From Palsa-661 sp035535015 (lineage in GTDB: Bacteria; Actinomycetota; Acidimicrobiia; Acidimicrobiales; UBA8190): DNA of 36,525 bases. The position numbers and the translations under genes are program-made. The stretch is taken from contig DATLQU010000063.1 in assembly GCA_035535015.1 (NCBI GenBank), positions 1-36,525 on the forward strand. Reading direction: 5' to 3'. Positions 16,819-24,251 of the stretch are shown here, in pieces; within the stretch, counting starts at the first letter, position 1; the number at the start of each line of letters is the position of its first letter. Under the pieces are notes generated by a model that was not told where the DNA came from, searched no databases, and saw nothing but the letters and a program-made list of their open reading frames with translations.

Positions 16819-17115
16819 GTGCGGAATATGGACTGGTCACCTTGCCGACTTCCTGGCGACGGTCCTCCCAGAATGGCTTCGGGCAATCGGACAGTAACGA
16901 TCTCGTCGCCGACGGCCCGATGTTCAGAGCCCGTGATCCCGGACGTGTGAGTGGGGGTGGACCTTGGGGTGGACCTCCCGCTGACGCTACGGAATCGGCA
17001 TGCCCAGCACCCGACGGGCGGGCTGAGAACCGGGCCTCTACTGATGCCCGCCTAACTCAATGCGCCACGGAGCACTACGACCGTGGGTCGCCTTGCTCCT
17101 ACCGGCCGGGGGTCT
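16819..17115. other. Non-coding stretch upstream of the VirB4-like gene
   Basis: No convincing gene is seen on either strand. CCACGG at 17065-17070 and CCGTGG at 17081-17086 could form a 6-bp stem with a 10-nt loop, without a T tract. This stretch is one boundary of the module that separates the VirB4 gene from the SCO6880-family gene. Confidence 0.4.
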
Positions 17116-17382
17116 TCAGGCGCCGCGCCGCCGCCACGGCGGACTGTGCAGGGGCTCAGGCTGCGCTTGGTGCGGCTTCTCCGTGTGTTCGGGTGCCATC
17201 ACCTTCCCCTCGCCGCGCAGGATCTCTCGGCAGCCGTGACATAGACCCTTTCGGACGCTGTCGTTGGATCCGCAGCGCTCACACACATTCACCCGAAGGT
17301 GTGGGTGCAGATGGGGATGGAGCAACGACGGCTCGTCCTCGTTGGCCCGTTCGGTCGCCTCACGATGCTTGTCGTCATTCAC
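17116..17382 (-). CDS. Small CxxC zinc-ribbon-like protein, hypothetical
   Basis: An 88-residue frame starts at GTG 17382 (NDDKHREATERANEDEPSLL). Its notable element is VNVCERCGSNDSVRKGLCHG-C, two CxxC pairs 13 residues apart, which suggests one treble-clef or zinc-ribbon site. The flanks are polar with many His (HPHLHPHLR). An AGGAG lies 13 bases before the GTG, rather far for a ribosome site. The open frame continues upstream in antisense to the glycosylase gene, but that part looks like a shadow. It could be a small DNA-binding or regulatory protein of the inserted module; function unknown. Confidence 0.5.
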   Translation of the reverse strand: MNDDKHREATERANEDEPSLLHPHLHPHLRVNVCERCGSNDSVRKGLCHGCREILRGEGKVMAPEHTEKPHQAQPEPLHSPPWRRRGA

Positions 17383-17535
17383 GGTTCCAGCATCGCTCCT
17401 GGGGCCCGTGTGCCGCCAGGGCCGAAGGACCTTAAGGTGAGGCACGGACGACGTTCGACGGCAGGCGGCAGAGCCTGTCGAGCTGGTGACCTTCGGCACT
17501 TGCGGTAGAGGTCGTCCCGGGGCGACGGTGAGACA

Positions 17536-18294
17536 GTGGACACGATCGCCGCTGCCCCTGCACTCACCACTCGCAGCGCCCGCACCGACATGGTGCGTCG
17601 CCTTGTGGCGGGTGGCGGCCGGTTCTCCACGGCCCTGGGCATAGACGTCGAGGCCGGTGAAGCCGAGATCGACCGGTGGTTCATGGCGGCAACCTTGTTC
17701 GGGGCGCCGATTCCGATCGCCATCGCCGGGCGCACCTTTCACGTGCTCGACGAGGCGGGGGTGACAGTGGCCACGGCCCGGGCGTTTGGATGGGACGACC
17801 TCGTGGCCCTGCTCGACCGTGGTGGGTACGCACGATACGACTACAAGACGGCCACCCGGCTGCACGCGCTGTGCGACGCGCTCGGCGAGCATTACGGCGG
17901 GCGCGTGTGCGCCATCCCGGACAACTCCCGCACACCGGCGGAACTCGAAAAGGCGCTCGACGACCTGCCCGGCTGGGGGCCGGTCACCGTCGGCGTCTTC
18001 CTGCGCGAACTGCGCGGCGTGTGGGACCTGGCCGCGCCCGCACTCGATCACCGGGCGGCGGGCTTTGCCCACCACCTCGGACTCGTCGACGAACCTGCCA
18101 GTGACTCGCTCGGCCAGGTGCGCTCCCTGTCGTTGGCGGCCGGTGTCGATCCCCGCGACCTCGAAGGCGCACTCGTACGGACTGCGCTGGCCCACCGCAG
18201 CGACCTGGGAACCTGTCCCGGTGGGCGGAAATGCTCCGCCCTGGCGCATCTGGCACCGGAGGCACCGGCTCAGGCGCGGACGGGCGTCCGCTGA
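17536..18294 (+). CDS. HhH-GPD-like DNA glycosylase-related protein
   Basis: This 252-residue protein looks like a divergent member of the HhH-GPD (endonuclease III/MutY-type) base-excision superfamily. The helix-hairpin-helix is LDDLPGWGPVTVGVFLREL, with LPGWG at 144-148. D171 in APALDHRAAGF sits where the catalytic Asp is expected. The Lys of bifunctional glycosylase/lyases (as in LPGVGRKT) is Val150, so a monofunctional glycosylase is more likely if it is active. Only C227 and C233 remain near the C terminus, where endonuclease III has a four-Cys iron-sulfur site. The start is GTG 17536 with GGTGAG just upstream. Its TGA overlaps the ATG of the next gene by one base. Fold assignment moderate. 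Confidence 0.65.
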   Translation: MDTIAAAPALTTRSARTDMVRRLVAGGGRFSTALGIDVEAGEAEIDRWFMAATLFGAPIPIAIAGRTFHVLDEAGVTVATARAFGWDDLVALLDRGGYARYDYKTATRLHALCDALGEHYGGRVCAIPDNSRTPAELEKALDDLPGWGPVTVGVFLRELRGVWDLAAPALDHRAAGFAHHLGLVDEPASDSLGQVRSLSLAAGVDPRDLEGALVRTALAHRSDLGTCPGGRKCSALAHLAPEAPAQARTGVR

Positions 18295-18743
18295 TGGAAT
18301 CCGGGTACGGGCCAGACGATCTATCCGGCGACCGCGGATTCCGGCTTGCGCCCCGGACGGCCGGCAACGTCCTCGAAGCGTGGGGACCGGATCGGGTTAC
18401 CTGCCTGGCGGAAGCTGTCGGCGCTCTGGTGAGCATGTTTGCCGACCTCCGTGACTCCGCCACAACGACGATGCTCCCGATGGTCCTGGAGTCTGCCCCC
18501 ACCCCCGACCTTCTCGTCGGACTGCTCGAAGAGGTCATCGAAACGGTCGACGTGTTCGGGAAGGTGCCCGTGCACGTCCATCTGGCCGAGTCCGAGGACG
18601 GTGGGATGGCCGGCGACCTGGAAGTCGTCGGCGTCGCCGAGGTGGCCCTAATCGGGCCGATTCCCAAAGCCGTGTCCTGGCACGGCCTCGAAGTCGGTGA
18701 GGACGGGGGCACCTGGCGGTGTCGGGTCTTCGTTGAAGCATGA
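18294..18743 (+). CDS. Unknown protein coupled to the glycosylase-like gene
   Basis: I do not recognise this 149-residue protein. It is acidic and probably soluble: ETVDVFGKVPVHVHLAESED and GDLEVVGVAEVALIGPIPKA suggest alternating beta strands in the second half, while the first half (LAEAVGALVSMFADLRDS) looks helical. There are no evident catalytic or membrane motifs. The ATG overlaps the glycosylase stop as TGATG, so the two are translated together and may act as partners. An in-frame extension to 18231 exists but would overlap the glycosylase gene. Confidence 0.65.
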   Translation: MESGYGPDDLSGDRGFRLAPRTAGNVLEAWGPDRVTCLAEAVGALVSMFADLRDSATTTMLPMVLESAPTPDLLVGLLEEVIETVDVFGKVPVHVHLAESEDGGMAGDLEVVGVAEVALIGPIPKAVSWHGLEVGEDGGTWRCRVFVEA

Positions 18744-18812
18744 ACCCGCACCTAGCCTCGTAGCCTCCTTCGTGAGCCACGGTCATGTCCATGCTTACTC
18801 TGGCGCCCGCGC

Positions 18813-20372
18813 TCAGGACAGACCGCGACCGAGGGGAAGGGTGCAGGTGAGGGCCATGGCCTGGTCCCCGTAGCATCGACGCAGTTCCAGTCCGGCCTGG
18901 CCGGACGTCCGCTCGATCCGGCCGCACGCCTCCTCGAGTTCGTCCCGGTCCGTCGAACTGACGGTGACATAGCCCGAGAAGCGAAAGGACGCGTGGCCGT
19001 CGGCCAGCTCCCCCTCGCGCTCGAGAAGGACCTCTTCCTCACGACGACGCCTGGCCGTGGCCAGGAAGCCCCCGCGCCGCCTGAGCTCGGCGTCGGCGAC
19101 ATCGGCCGTCCGGGCCTGCTCCACGTGGCGCGCCGCCCGCAATGCCCCGACCGGCTCCATCACCACGGAAACCGACCGCCGGACATCGGAGACCAGCAGG
19201 AGAGGGCCGAGGAAATCGGGGGCGACATCGGTCCGTGGCCATTCAGCGATCCAGTAGGTGCAGTGCCAAGTGGCGTCTGTGCGGACGGAGCCCCACTCGG
19301 CGAGCAGACCCATGGGGCCCGGCCACGACGTGGATCTTCGGACCGGACCGTCCCCGGCGGACGGTGGCGCGGCTCCGTCGAGCCGTGGACGCGAGAGACT
19401 CTCGGCGTCGAAACCGGAGCGGACGGCCGCCACCAAGGCGTCGAGATCCAGGATTCCCGCCACTTGGAAACCCGCCTCACCCAGGCGCCGGGCCAACGAC
19501 GCCGATTCGCGGAGAAGAACCGTGCAGGCACCGCGCTGACCGCCTCCGGCGGCGCGCACGGCCCTCGCCGTGCGGGACGCGTGGATGGTCACGGCCAGCA
19601 GCACCTCGTGACGGTGCACGGCGGCGATCTCGCCCTCGAGCAGGTCGGCGTACGACCGGTGGGGCGGGCTCTCGGTGTCGAGCACGGCAGCGTCGGCCAG
19701 ATGACGACGGACCTCGACCCCCTCGTCGGGCAGGCTCCGCTCGATCCACTGCACCCGGTGCACGGCGGAACCGTCGCGGGCGAGCGACGCCAGGACGCCG
19801 GCCCAGGCACCGACACGGCGGGCCTTGTCGGATCCACCGAGCAGGACGAACCCTGGCCCGGAGACACTGAGTACGGCCGTATAGGTATGCCGGGCCACGT
19901 CGTTGACCACCCCCGCCCCTGAACCCTGACCCCTTCGCCTCTCACCGTTGCCGTTGCCGTCCCCGCGCCCGCGGCCCGACGACCTCGTCGCCCCGATCCT
20001 CGTCGTCCCGAATCTCGTCGACTCGGTCCCCGCTGCCGTCAGATCCACCTGTAGGTAACGCAACGTGGCGAACGGGTGGCGACAACCGACTTTTCTCCGG
20101 CCCCGGAGCACGTCGGCGTGGCGCGCCGCATCAGGCGCCCACTCCTCCACCGTCCGTCCCGCCACCGGCCACGTCGCCGCCGCCACCGCGGCCGCCACGG
20201 CGACGAAGGCGCCGGCCACACCCCCGGCCGAGGCGCTCATCCGCAGGATGCCGACCGCCATCACCAGACCCAGGGCGACCACGGCGATCTGTCCACCGCG
20301 CCATCCGGCCACCAGGCCCCGGCGCTCGAGTGGTCCGAACCGGTACCGCGGTGCCCCTGCGTCCTCACCCAT
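18813..20372 (-). CDS. SCO6880-family conjugation-associated membrane protein
   Basis: This 519-residue protein is of the SCO6880 family, found in actinobacterial type IV secretion loci between the TrbL-like and VirB4-like genes. RYRFGPLERRGLVAGWRGG at the N terminus is the family opening. Two adjacent membrane helices follow (QIAVVALGLVMAVGILR and GVAGAFVAVAAAVAAATWPV). The rest is a large cytoplasmic part with TYTAVLSVSGPGFVLLGG, HRVQWIERSLPDEG and CTYWIAEWPRTDV. It resembles the N-terminal non-ATPase part of VirB4 in position and size, which is an inference. A Gly/Arg/Asn-rich low-complexity insert of about 30 residues (GRGRGDGNGNGERRR) interrupts it. ATG 20372 overlaps the upstream gene by 8 bp. 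Confidence 0.85.
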   Translation of the reverse strand: MGEDAGAPRYRFGPLERRGLVAGWRGGQIAVVALGLVMAVGILRMSASAGGVAGAFVAVAAAVAAATWPVAGRTVEEWAPDAARHADVLRGRRKVGCRHPFATLRYLQVDLTAAGTESTRFGTTRIGATRSSGRGRGDGNGNGERRRGQGSGAGVVNDVARHTYTAVLSVSGPGFVLLGGSDKARRVGAWAGVLASLARDGSAVHRVQWIERSLPDEGVEVRRHLADAAVLDTESPPHRSYADLLEGEIAAVHRHEVLLAVTIHASRTARAVRAAGGGQRGACTVLLRESASLARRLGEAGFQVAGILDLDALVAAVRSGFDAESLSRPRLDGAAPPSAGDGPVRRSTSWPGPMGLLAEWGSVRTDATWHCTYWIAEWPRTDVAPDFLGPLLLVSDVRRSVSVVMEPVGALRAARHVEQARTADVADAELRRRGGFLATARRRREEEVLLEREGELADGHASFRFSGYVTVSSTDRDELEEACGRIERTSGQAGLELRRCYGDQAMALTCTLPLGRGLS

Positions 20373-21732
20373 TCGGCCCCCGCCCGGCCGTCGGCGGTCG
20401 GCCTCCGGGGTCCGTGGCCTCGGTGGACGATGGCACCGACGGAGCCGCGTCGGCGAGGGAACGGGCGGCGGAGCGCGCCTCGTCTGACGGATCGGACGGC
20501 GCATTCCGGCTGCCGTCGTGGCCATCGGCCAGATCGACGCCATCGGCCAGACCGACGCCGGCGCCCGACGATTCCGGCGGCGCGTCGGCTTTCACGATCG
20601 CGTTTCCCGACACGAGCGACGTCACTGGCGCGGCACTTCCCACCGCACCGGCGGCAGCTCCAGCAGCGGCAGCGAGAGCACCGCCACCGCCGGAGCCCGT
20701 CCCCGCCTCCCGGGCGATGTCCAGGGCCAGGTTGCGCGCCCGGAGCGGTGCATGGGCGGTGGCAGCGAGACGATGGCGGGTGGACTCGAGATGAGAGATA
20801 GCACCCGCCTCGACGGCCGGGATCAGCTTGAGGAGGGTGAAGGGCGAGAAGGTGGCGACGGCGAGAAGGGCGATGGCCGTGATGACGGCGGCGAATCCGC
20901 CGCCGTCGCCACCAGTGGTCCCGACACCGAGCCCACCGGCGAGGGCCCCGGCGGCCAGGGACAGGGTGGCGGCGATGACGAGCTTGGAAAGAACGAGGGC
21001 GGCCAGTGTCTCGGCCAGACGGCGGCACCAGTGCGAGACGGCCGGCCAGACCAGTGCGGCCAGGGCGAGGGGGAGAAAGAGGACGGCGACGGAGACCGCC
21101 GCGGCCCGGACGACGAGTTCGAGCCAGAGGACGAGAGAGGCCACGGCGACCAGGAGACCGACGACGAAGACGACGAACTCCGGGACTCCGGGCGAGGCCA
21201 GGGTGGCGCCGGCCAGGAAGGCCGACACCGGGGCGAGGATGTTGGTCGTGTCGACGCCGGCGCTCGACAGGAGCTGGGCCGACAGGGTGTCGGTGATGGC
21301 CAGTGCCATCTGGACCAGCTCGACGGCCATACCGGTGAACAGCAGGGCGAGAGGCAGGTGGACGAGAAACGAACGGGCCAGGATCGACGCGTCCTGACGG
21401 AAGATCGCCTGCAGGGCGGCGCAGAGGACCATGGGCAGCACGACGGCGGCGGCCACGGTGGCCATGACCGACTCGTGGGCCGCGAACCAGGCTGTCGAGA
21501 GGTTGACCGTGGTGGTGGCCGACATGGCGCCGCCCACCTCGCCGAGCAACCAGACGGCACCCGAGGCCACCCACTGCCCCGCAGCCGAAAAGACGGCGCC
21601 GACGCCGATCCCGAGGACGCTGCCCACGACGTGATGGAGACCACCGGTGACGGAGGAGTCCACCGAAGCGACCACCGAACCGATCACTGGGCCGGCGGCC
21701 GGAGCCACCACCGGGCCGGGGCCGACCGGCAT
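20365..21732 (-). CDS. VirB6/TrbL-like polytopic membrane protein (SCO6881-type)
   Basis: This 455-residue protein has about six to eight membrane helices between residues 30 and 310, for example SVMATVAAAVVLPMVLCAAL, SFLVHLPLALLFTGMAVELV, FVVFVVGLLVAVASLVLWLE and AVSVAVLFLPLALAALVWP. The C-terminal 140 residues (Ala/Ser/Gly/Asp-rich) are soluble and probably disordered. The architecture and position fit the inner-membrane channel component TrbL/VirB6 of conjugation systems. It starts one base after the stop of the pilin-like gene and overlaps the SCO6880-family gene by 8 bp. Confidence 0.8.
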   Translation of the reverse strand: MPVGPGPVVAPAAGPVIGSVVASVDSSVTGGLHHVVGSVLGIGVGAVFSAAGQWVASGAVWLLGEVGGAMSATTTVNLSTAWFAAHESVMATVAAAVVLPMVLCAALQAIFRQDASILARSFLVHLPLALLFTGMAVELVQMALAITDTLSAQLLSSAGVDTTNILAPVSAFLAGATLASPGVPEFVVFVVGLLVAVASLVLWLELVVRAAAVSVAVLFLPLALAALVWPAVSHWCRRLAETLAALVLSKLVIAATLSLAAGALAGGLGVGTTGGDGGGFAAVITAIALLAVATFSPFTLLKLIPAVEAGAISHLESTRHRLAATAHAPLRARNLALDIAREAGTGSGGGGALAAAAGAAAGAVGSAAPVTSLVSGNAIVKADAPPESSGAGVGLADGVDLADGHDGSRNAPSDPSDEARSAARSLADAAPSVPSSTEATDPGGRPPTAGRGPNG

Positions 21733-21733
21733 G

Positions 21734-22018
21734 TCAGTGGACGCCTTGGCCGGCGTGGAAGAAGAAGTTGATGATGGCCGGCGCCGCGCCGATGAGCAGA
21801 GCGGCCAGTCCGGCGACGAGGACCGTCTTCCGGCCGGTGAAGGACTGCTGGTAGTTCTGGGCGTGCGAGCCCAGAGCCCAGGCCGCCGCCCCGATGAGCA
21901 GAGCGATAAGGGCGCCGATCAGGGCCCAGCCGGCCAGACCGTCGGTCAGGTGTTGGAGCACGGCCCCACCGGGCAGGTTTCCGGGATTGGGGGACATCGT
22001 CACATCGGCCAGAAGCAT
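21734..22018 (-). CDS. Small two-TM pilin-like/channel protein (VirB2/TrbC-like)
   Basis: This 94-residue protein has an N-terminal stretch (MLLADVTMSPNPGNLPGG) and two membrane helices, WALIGALIALLIGAAAWALG and TVLVAGLAALLIGAAPAII, separated by a polar SHAQNYQQSFTGRK loop. It is the first gene of the secretion operon, the usual place of the small VirB2/TrbC-like (DUF6112-type) protein. Assignment rests on topology and context, not on a sequence signature. The frame is open to a TTG at 22054, but the ATG at 22018 is preceded at 7 nt by TAGGGT, matching other local leaderless starts. Confidence 0.7.
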   Translation of the reverse strand: MLLADVTMSPNPGNLPGGAVLQHLTDGLAGWALIGALIALLIGAAAWALGSHAQNYQQSFTGRKTVLVAGLAALLIGAAPAIINFFFHAGQGVH

Positions 22019-22025
22019 GGACGGC

Positions 22026-22031
22026 ACCCTA
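22026..22031 (-). promoter_or_regulatory. Putative leaderless -10 box of the secretion operon
   Basis: TAGGGT on the minus strand ends 7 nt before the ATG at 22018. A second AT-rich hexamer, TATAGA, lies just upstream (22037-22042) but is farther from the start. Confidence 0.45.
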
Positions 22032-22036
22032 CGGCG

Positions 22037-22076
22037 TCTATAGATCCTTTTCAAGATCTTTCATGATTTTTCATGA
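22037..22076. promoter_or_regulatory. AT-rich divergent control region with palindrome and repeats
   Basis: This is the most AT-rich stretch in the neighbourhood, between the secretion operon and senX3. It holds the palindrome AAGATCTT (22053-22060) and two direct copies of TTTCATGA (22059-22066 and 22069-22076) exactly 10 bp apart, one helical turn. This looks like an operator for a dimeric regulator; which one is unknown. Confidence 0.4.
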
Positions 22077-22129
22077 CACAGCAGGTGGTCGGACCGGGTG
22101 TCGGTCCGGGCCTGCCATGCTGGAGTGCG

Positions 22130-23416
22130 ATGGTCGGGGAAACGCTGGTGGTCGGCGCGACGGGAGGCATCTCCGACAAGGTCGCCATCACCGGCTTCGT
22201 CGCCCTGGGTGTATTGGCCCTGGTGGGAATCGTGGTGGCCACCGCCCTCGGTCGCCGGTCGGGGCGCAGCTCCCTCGAACAGCGGTTGTCCGCCCTGGCC
22301 ACCCGGCTCGGTGTGGAGACCCCGCAGGAGGACCCGGCCGGGGTGGAGCCGGCGCTGCACCATCTGGAACAGGTCACCGACCGCGCCGCCGAAGCGGTGG
22401 CTGAGTCCTCGGCCGACGCCATCCGATTGCGGCACGCCCTCGACACGCTGCCCCAGGGCGTCATCGTCTGTGAAGAGAACGGAGAGGTCGTCTTCCGCAA
22501 CACCCGCGCCGTCGGCCTGATGGGAGGTCGCCACGGCGACGCTCTGGCAGCGACGGCGGTGGTGGAGCTGCTGGCCGACGCCTGGAAGACGGGGGCGGCC
22601 GACAAGACCCTCGATCTCTACGGTCCACCGCGCCGCACTCTGGCCGTCCGGACGCAGGTGATCGACGACGGACGACGGACCCTCGGCGTAATCGCCGTGA
22701 TCGACGACATCTCCGAGCGACGCCGACTCGAAGAGATCCGCCGCGACTTCGTGGCCAACGTGAGCCATGAGCTGAAGACACCGATGGGGGCGCTCGGACT
22801 ACTGGCCGAAACCCTGGTGGCGGAAACGGACCCCACTGTGGCCCAGCGTCTGGCCAGCCGGATCCACACCGAGGCCTTCCGGGTCAGCCGGATCATCGAC
22901 GACCTGCTCGACCTGTCGCGGATCGAGTCCGAGGAGGCGCCGCCGCGCGAACCGGTGCTCGTCAACCTGTTGATGGCCGAAGCGGTCGAACGGATGCGGG
23001 CCGCCGCCGAGCAGCGGGACGTGAAGATCGAGATGAGCGAGCCCACCCCACCGATGGCCGTCCTGGGCGACCGGCGGCAACTGGTCTCGGCGTTGTACAA
23101 CCTGCTCGAGAACGCCGTGAAGTTCTCCTATGACGGCAACCTGGTCACCTTCACCGGGACGGTGGCGGACGGAGAAGTCCGACTCGAGGTGGAGGACCGC
23201 GGGGTGGGTATCCCGGCGCGCGATCTCGACCGGATCTTCGAACGTTTCTATCGGGTGGACCAGGGCCGGAGCCGGACGACGGGCGGCACCGGGCTCGGGC
23301 TGTCTATCGTCCGGCACGTGGCCGCCAATCACCAGGGTCGTGTCGAGGTCGAATCACGCGAGGGCGAGGGATCGACGTTCCGGCTGATCCTGCCCACCCA
23401 GTCCGAAGTGGGCTGA
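22130..23416 (+). CDS. senX3: Sensor histidine kinase, SenX3-like
   Basis: This 428-residue membrane kinase would sense phosphate status and phosphorylate the adjacent regulator, as in mycobacterial SenX3-RegX3; the signal here is inferred from homology. One or two N-terminal membrane helices (residues 19-40) precede a PAS-like domain (about 100-200), the dimerisation box NVSHELKTPMGAL with phosphoacceptor H213, and an ATPase domain. The latter has the N box YNLLENAVKF (323-332), G1 EDRGVGIP (355-362), F box FERFYR and G2 GTGLGLS (386-392). ATG 22130 follows GGAG at a good distance; an in-frame ATG at 22073 would add 19 residues. No phoU is adjacent. Confidence 0.88.
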   Translation: MVGETLVVGATGGISDKVAITGFVALGVLALVGIVVATALGRRSGRSSLEQRLSALATRLGVETPQEDPAGVEPALHHLEQVTDRAAEAVAESSADAIRLRHALDTLPQGVIVCEENGEVVFRNTRAVGLMGGRHGDALAATAVVELLADAWKTGAADKTLDLYGPPRRTLAVRTQVIDDGRRTLGVIAVIDDISERRRLEEIRRDFVANVSHELKTPMGALGLLAETLVAETDPTVAQRLASRIHTEAFRVSRIIDDLLDLSRIESEEAPPREPVLVNLLMAEAVERMRAAAEQRDVKIEMSEPTPPMAVLGDRRQLVSALYNLLENAVKFSYDGNLVTFTGTVADGEVRLEVEDRGVGIPARDLDRIFERFYRVDQGRSRTTGGTGLGLSIVRHVAANHQGRVEVESREGEGSTFRLILPTQSEVG

Positions 23417-23437
23417 CCGGTGGCGGAAGGGTGAGCG

Positions 23438-24193
23438 GTGGCGGAGGGATCTGACAGCACACGGGTGAACGTCTTGTTGGCCGAGGACGAAGAGTCCTTC
23501 GTCGACGCGCTGGCCATCGGGCTGTCGCGCGAGGGCTTCGACATCATGGTGGCCCGGGACGGCAACGAGGCCCTCGAGATGTTCGACCGCCTGGAGCCCG
23601 ATCTGGTCCTGCTCGACATCATGCTGCCCAAGCTCTCGGGCATCGACGTCTGCCGGGCCATCCGTTCGCGTTCGTCGGTACCCATCATCATGGTCACGGC
23701 CAAGGGCACCGAGATCGACACCGTGGTCGGTCTGGAGATGGGGGCCGACGACTACGTGACCAAGCCCTACCGGCTCCGGGAGCTGGTGGCCCGGATGCAC
23801 GCGGTGCTGCGTCGGGCCCCGCACGCCGGCCCCGAGGGCACGCCGGGCGCGGCCGGAGTCAGCCGGCCGGCGGATTCCGGGGCGCGCGACGTGGGCGACG
23901 TCCGGGTGGACTCCGACCGGCACCGGGTCTTCGTCCGGGGCGAGGAGGTCCACCTCCGGCGCAAGGAATTCGAGCTTCTGGCTCTGCTGATCGAGAACCC
24001 CGGCCGGGTGCTCACCCGCGACACCTTGATCGACCGGGTCTGGGGGACCGACTACGTGGGCGACACGAAGACCCTCGACGTCCACATCAAGCGGCTCCGG
24101 ACCCACGTGGAACGCGATCCTTCGGCCCCGACCATCATCACCACGGTGCGCGGCGTGGGCTACCGCTTCGAGGTCCCGGCCGACCTGTCCTGA
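23438..24193 (+). CDS. regX3: Response regulator, RegX3-like (OmpR/PhoB family)
   Basis: This 251-residue transcription factor has a receiver domain with acidic pocket E16/D17, phosphoacceptor D60 (LVLLDIMLPKLSG), T87 and K109 (DDYVTKPYRLREL). A linker of about 25 residues, longer than usual and rich in Ala/Gly/Pro, leads to a winged-helix DNA-binding domain (RRKEFELLALLIENPGRVLT and TLDVHIKRLRTHVE). It starts with GTG 21 bp after the kinase gene. Its final codons and stop lie in the first copy of a 26-bp tandem repeat. In relatives it controls phosphate-starvation genes. Confidence 0.9.
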   Translation: MAEGSDSTRVNVLLAEDEESFVDALAIGLSREGFDIMVARDGNEALEMFDRLEPDLVLLDIMLPKLSGIDVCRAIRSRSSVPIIMVTAKGTEIDTVVGLEMGADDYVTKPYRLRELVARMHAVLRRAPHAGPEGTPGAAGVSRPADSGARDVGDVRVDSDRHRVFVRGEEVHLRRKEFELLALLIENPGRVLTRDTLIDRVWGTDYVGDTKTLDVHIKRLRTHVERDPSAPTIITTVRGVGYRFEVPADLS

Positions 24194-24234
24194 AGAACTG
24201 TCCCGAAGGTCTGTCCTGAAGAACTGTCCCGAAG
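24185..24234. repeat. Tandem duplication with 26-bp period over the regX3 stop codon
   Basis: Two identical 24-bp copies (24185-24208 and 24211-24234, beginning CTGTCCTGAAGAACTGTCCC) are separated by GT. The first copy contains the regX3 stop (24191-24193); the second repeats it downstream. The rest of the gap to serS is short and the genes converge. Confidence 0.9.
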
Positions 24235-24251
24235 ACCGGACGGCGAAAGGG

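Noticed and set aside
17041..17090. Possible small RNA or tRNA-like fold with stem CCACGG/CCGTGG
   Set aside because: Only a single 6-bp stem; no cloverleaf and no T tract, so neither a tRNA nor a terminator can be supported.
17383..18249. Upstream extension of the small CxxC protein, antisense to the glycosylase gene
   Set aside because: It would overlap a better supported plus-strand gene; only the segment from GTG 17382 has distinctive features.
20261..21574. Long open frames on both strands over the TrbL-like gene (also 20518-21771 on plus)
   Set aside because: No membrane segments or motifs; Arg/Gly-rich shadow composition, while the chosen frame has regular membrane helices.
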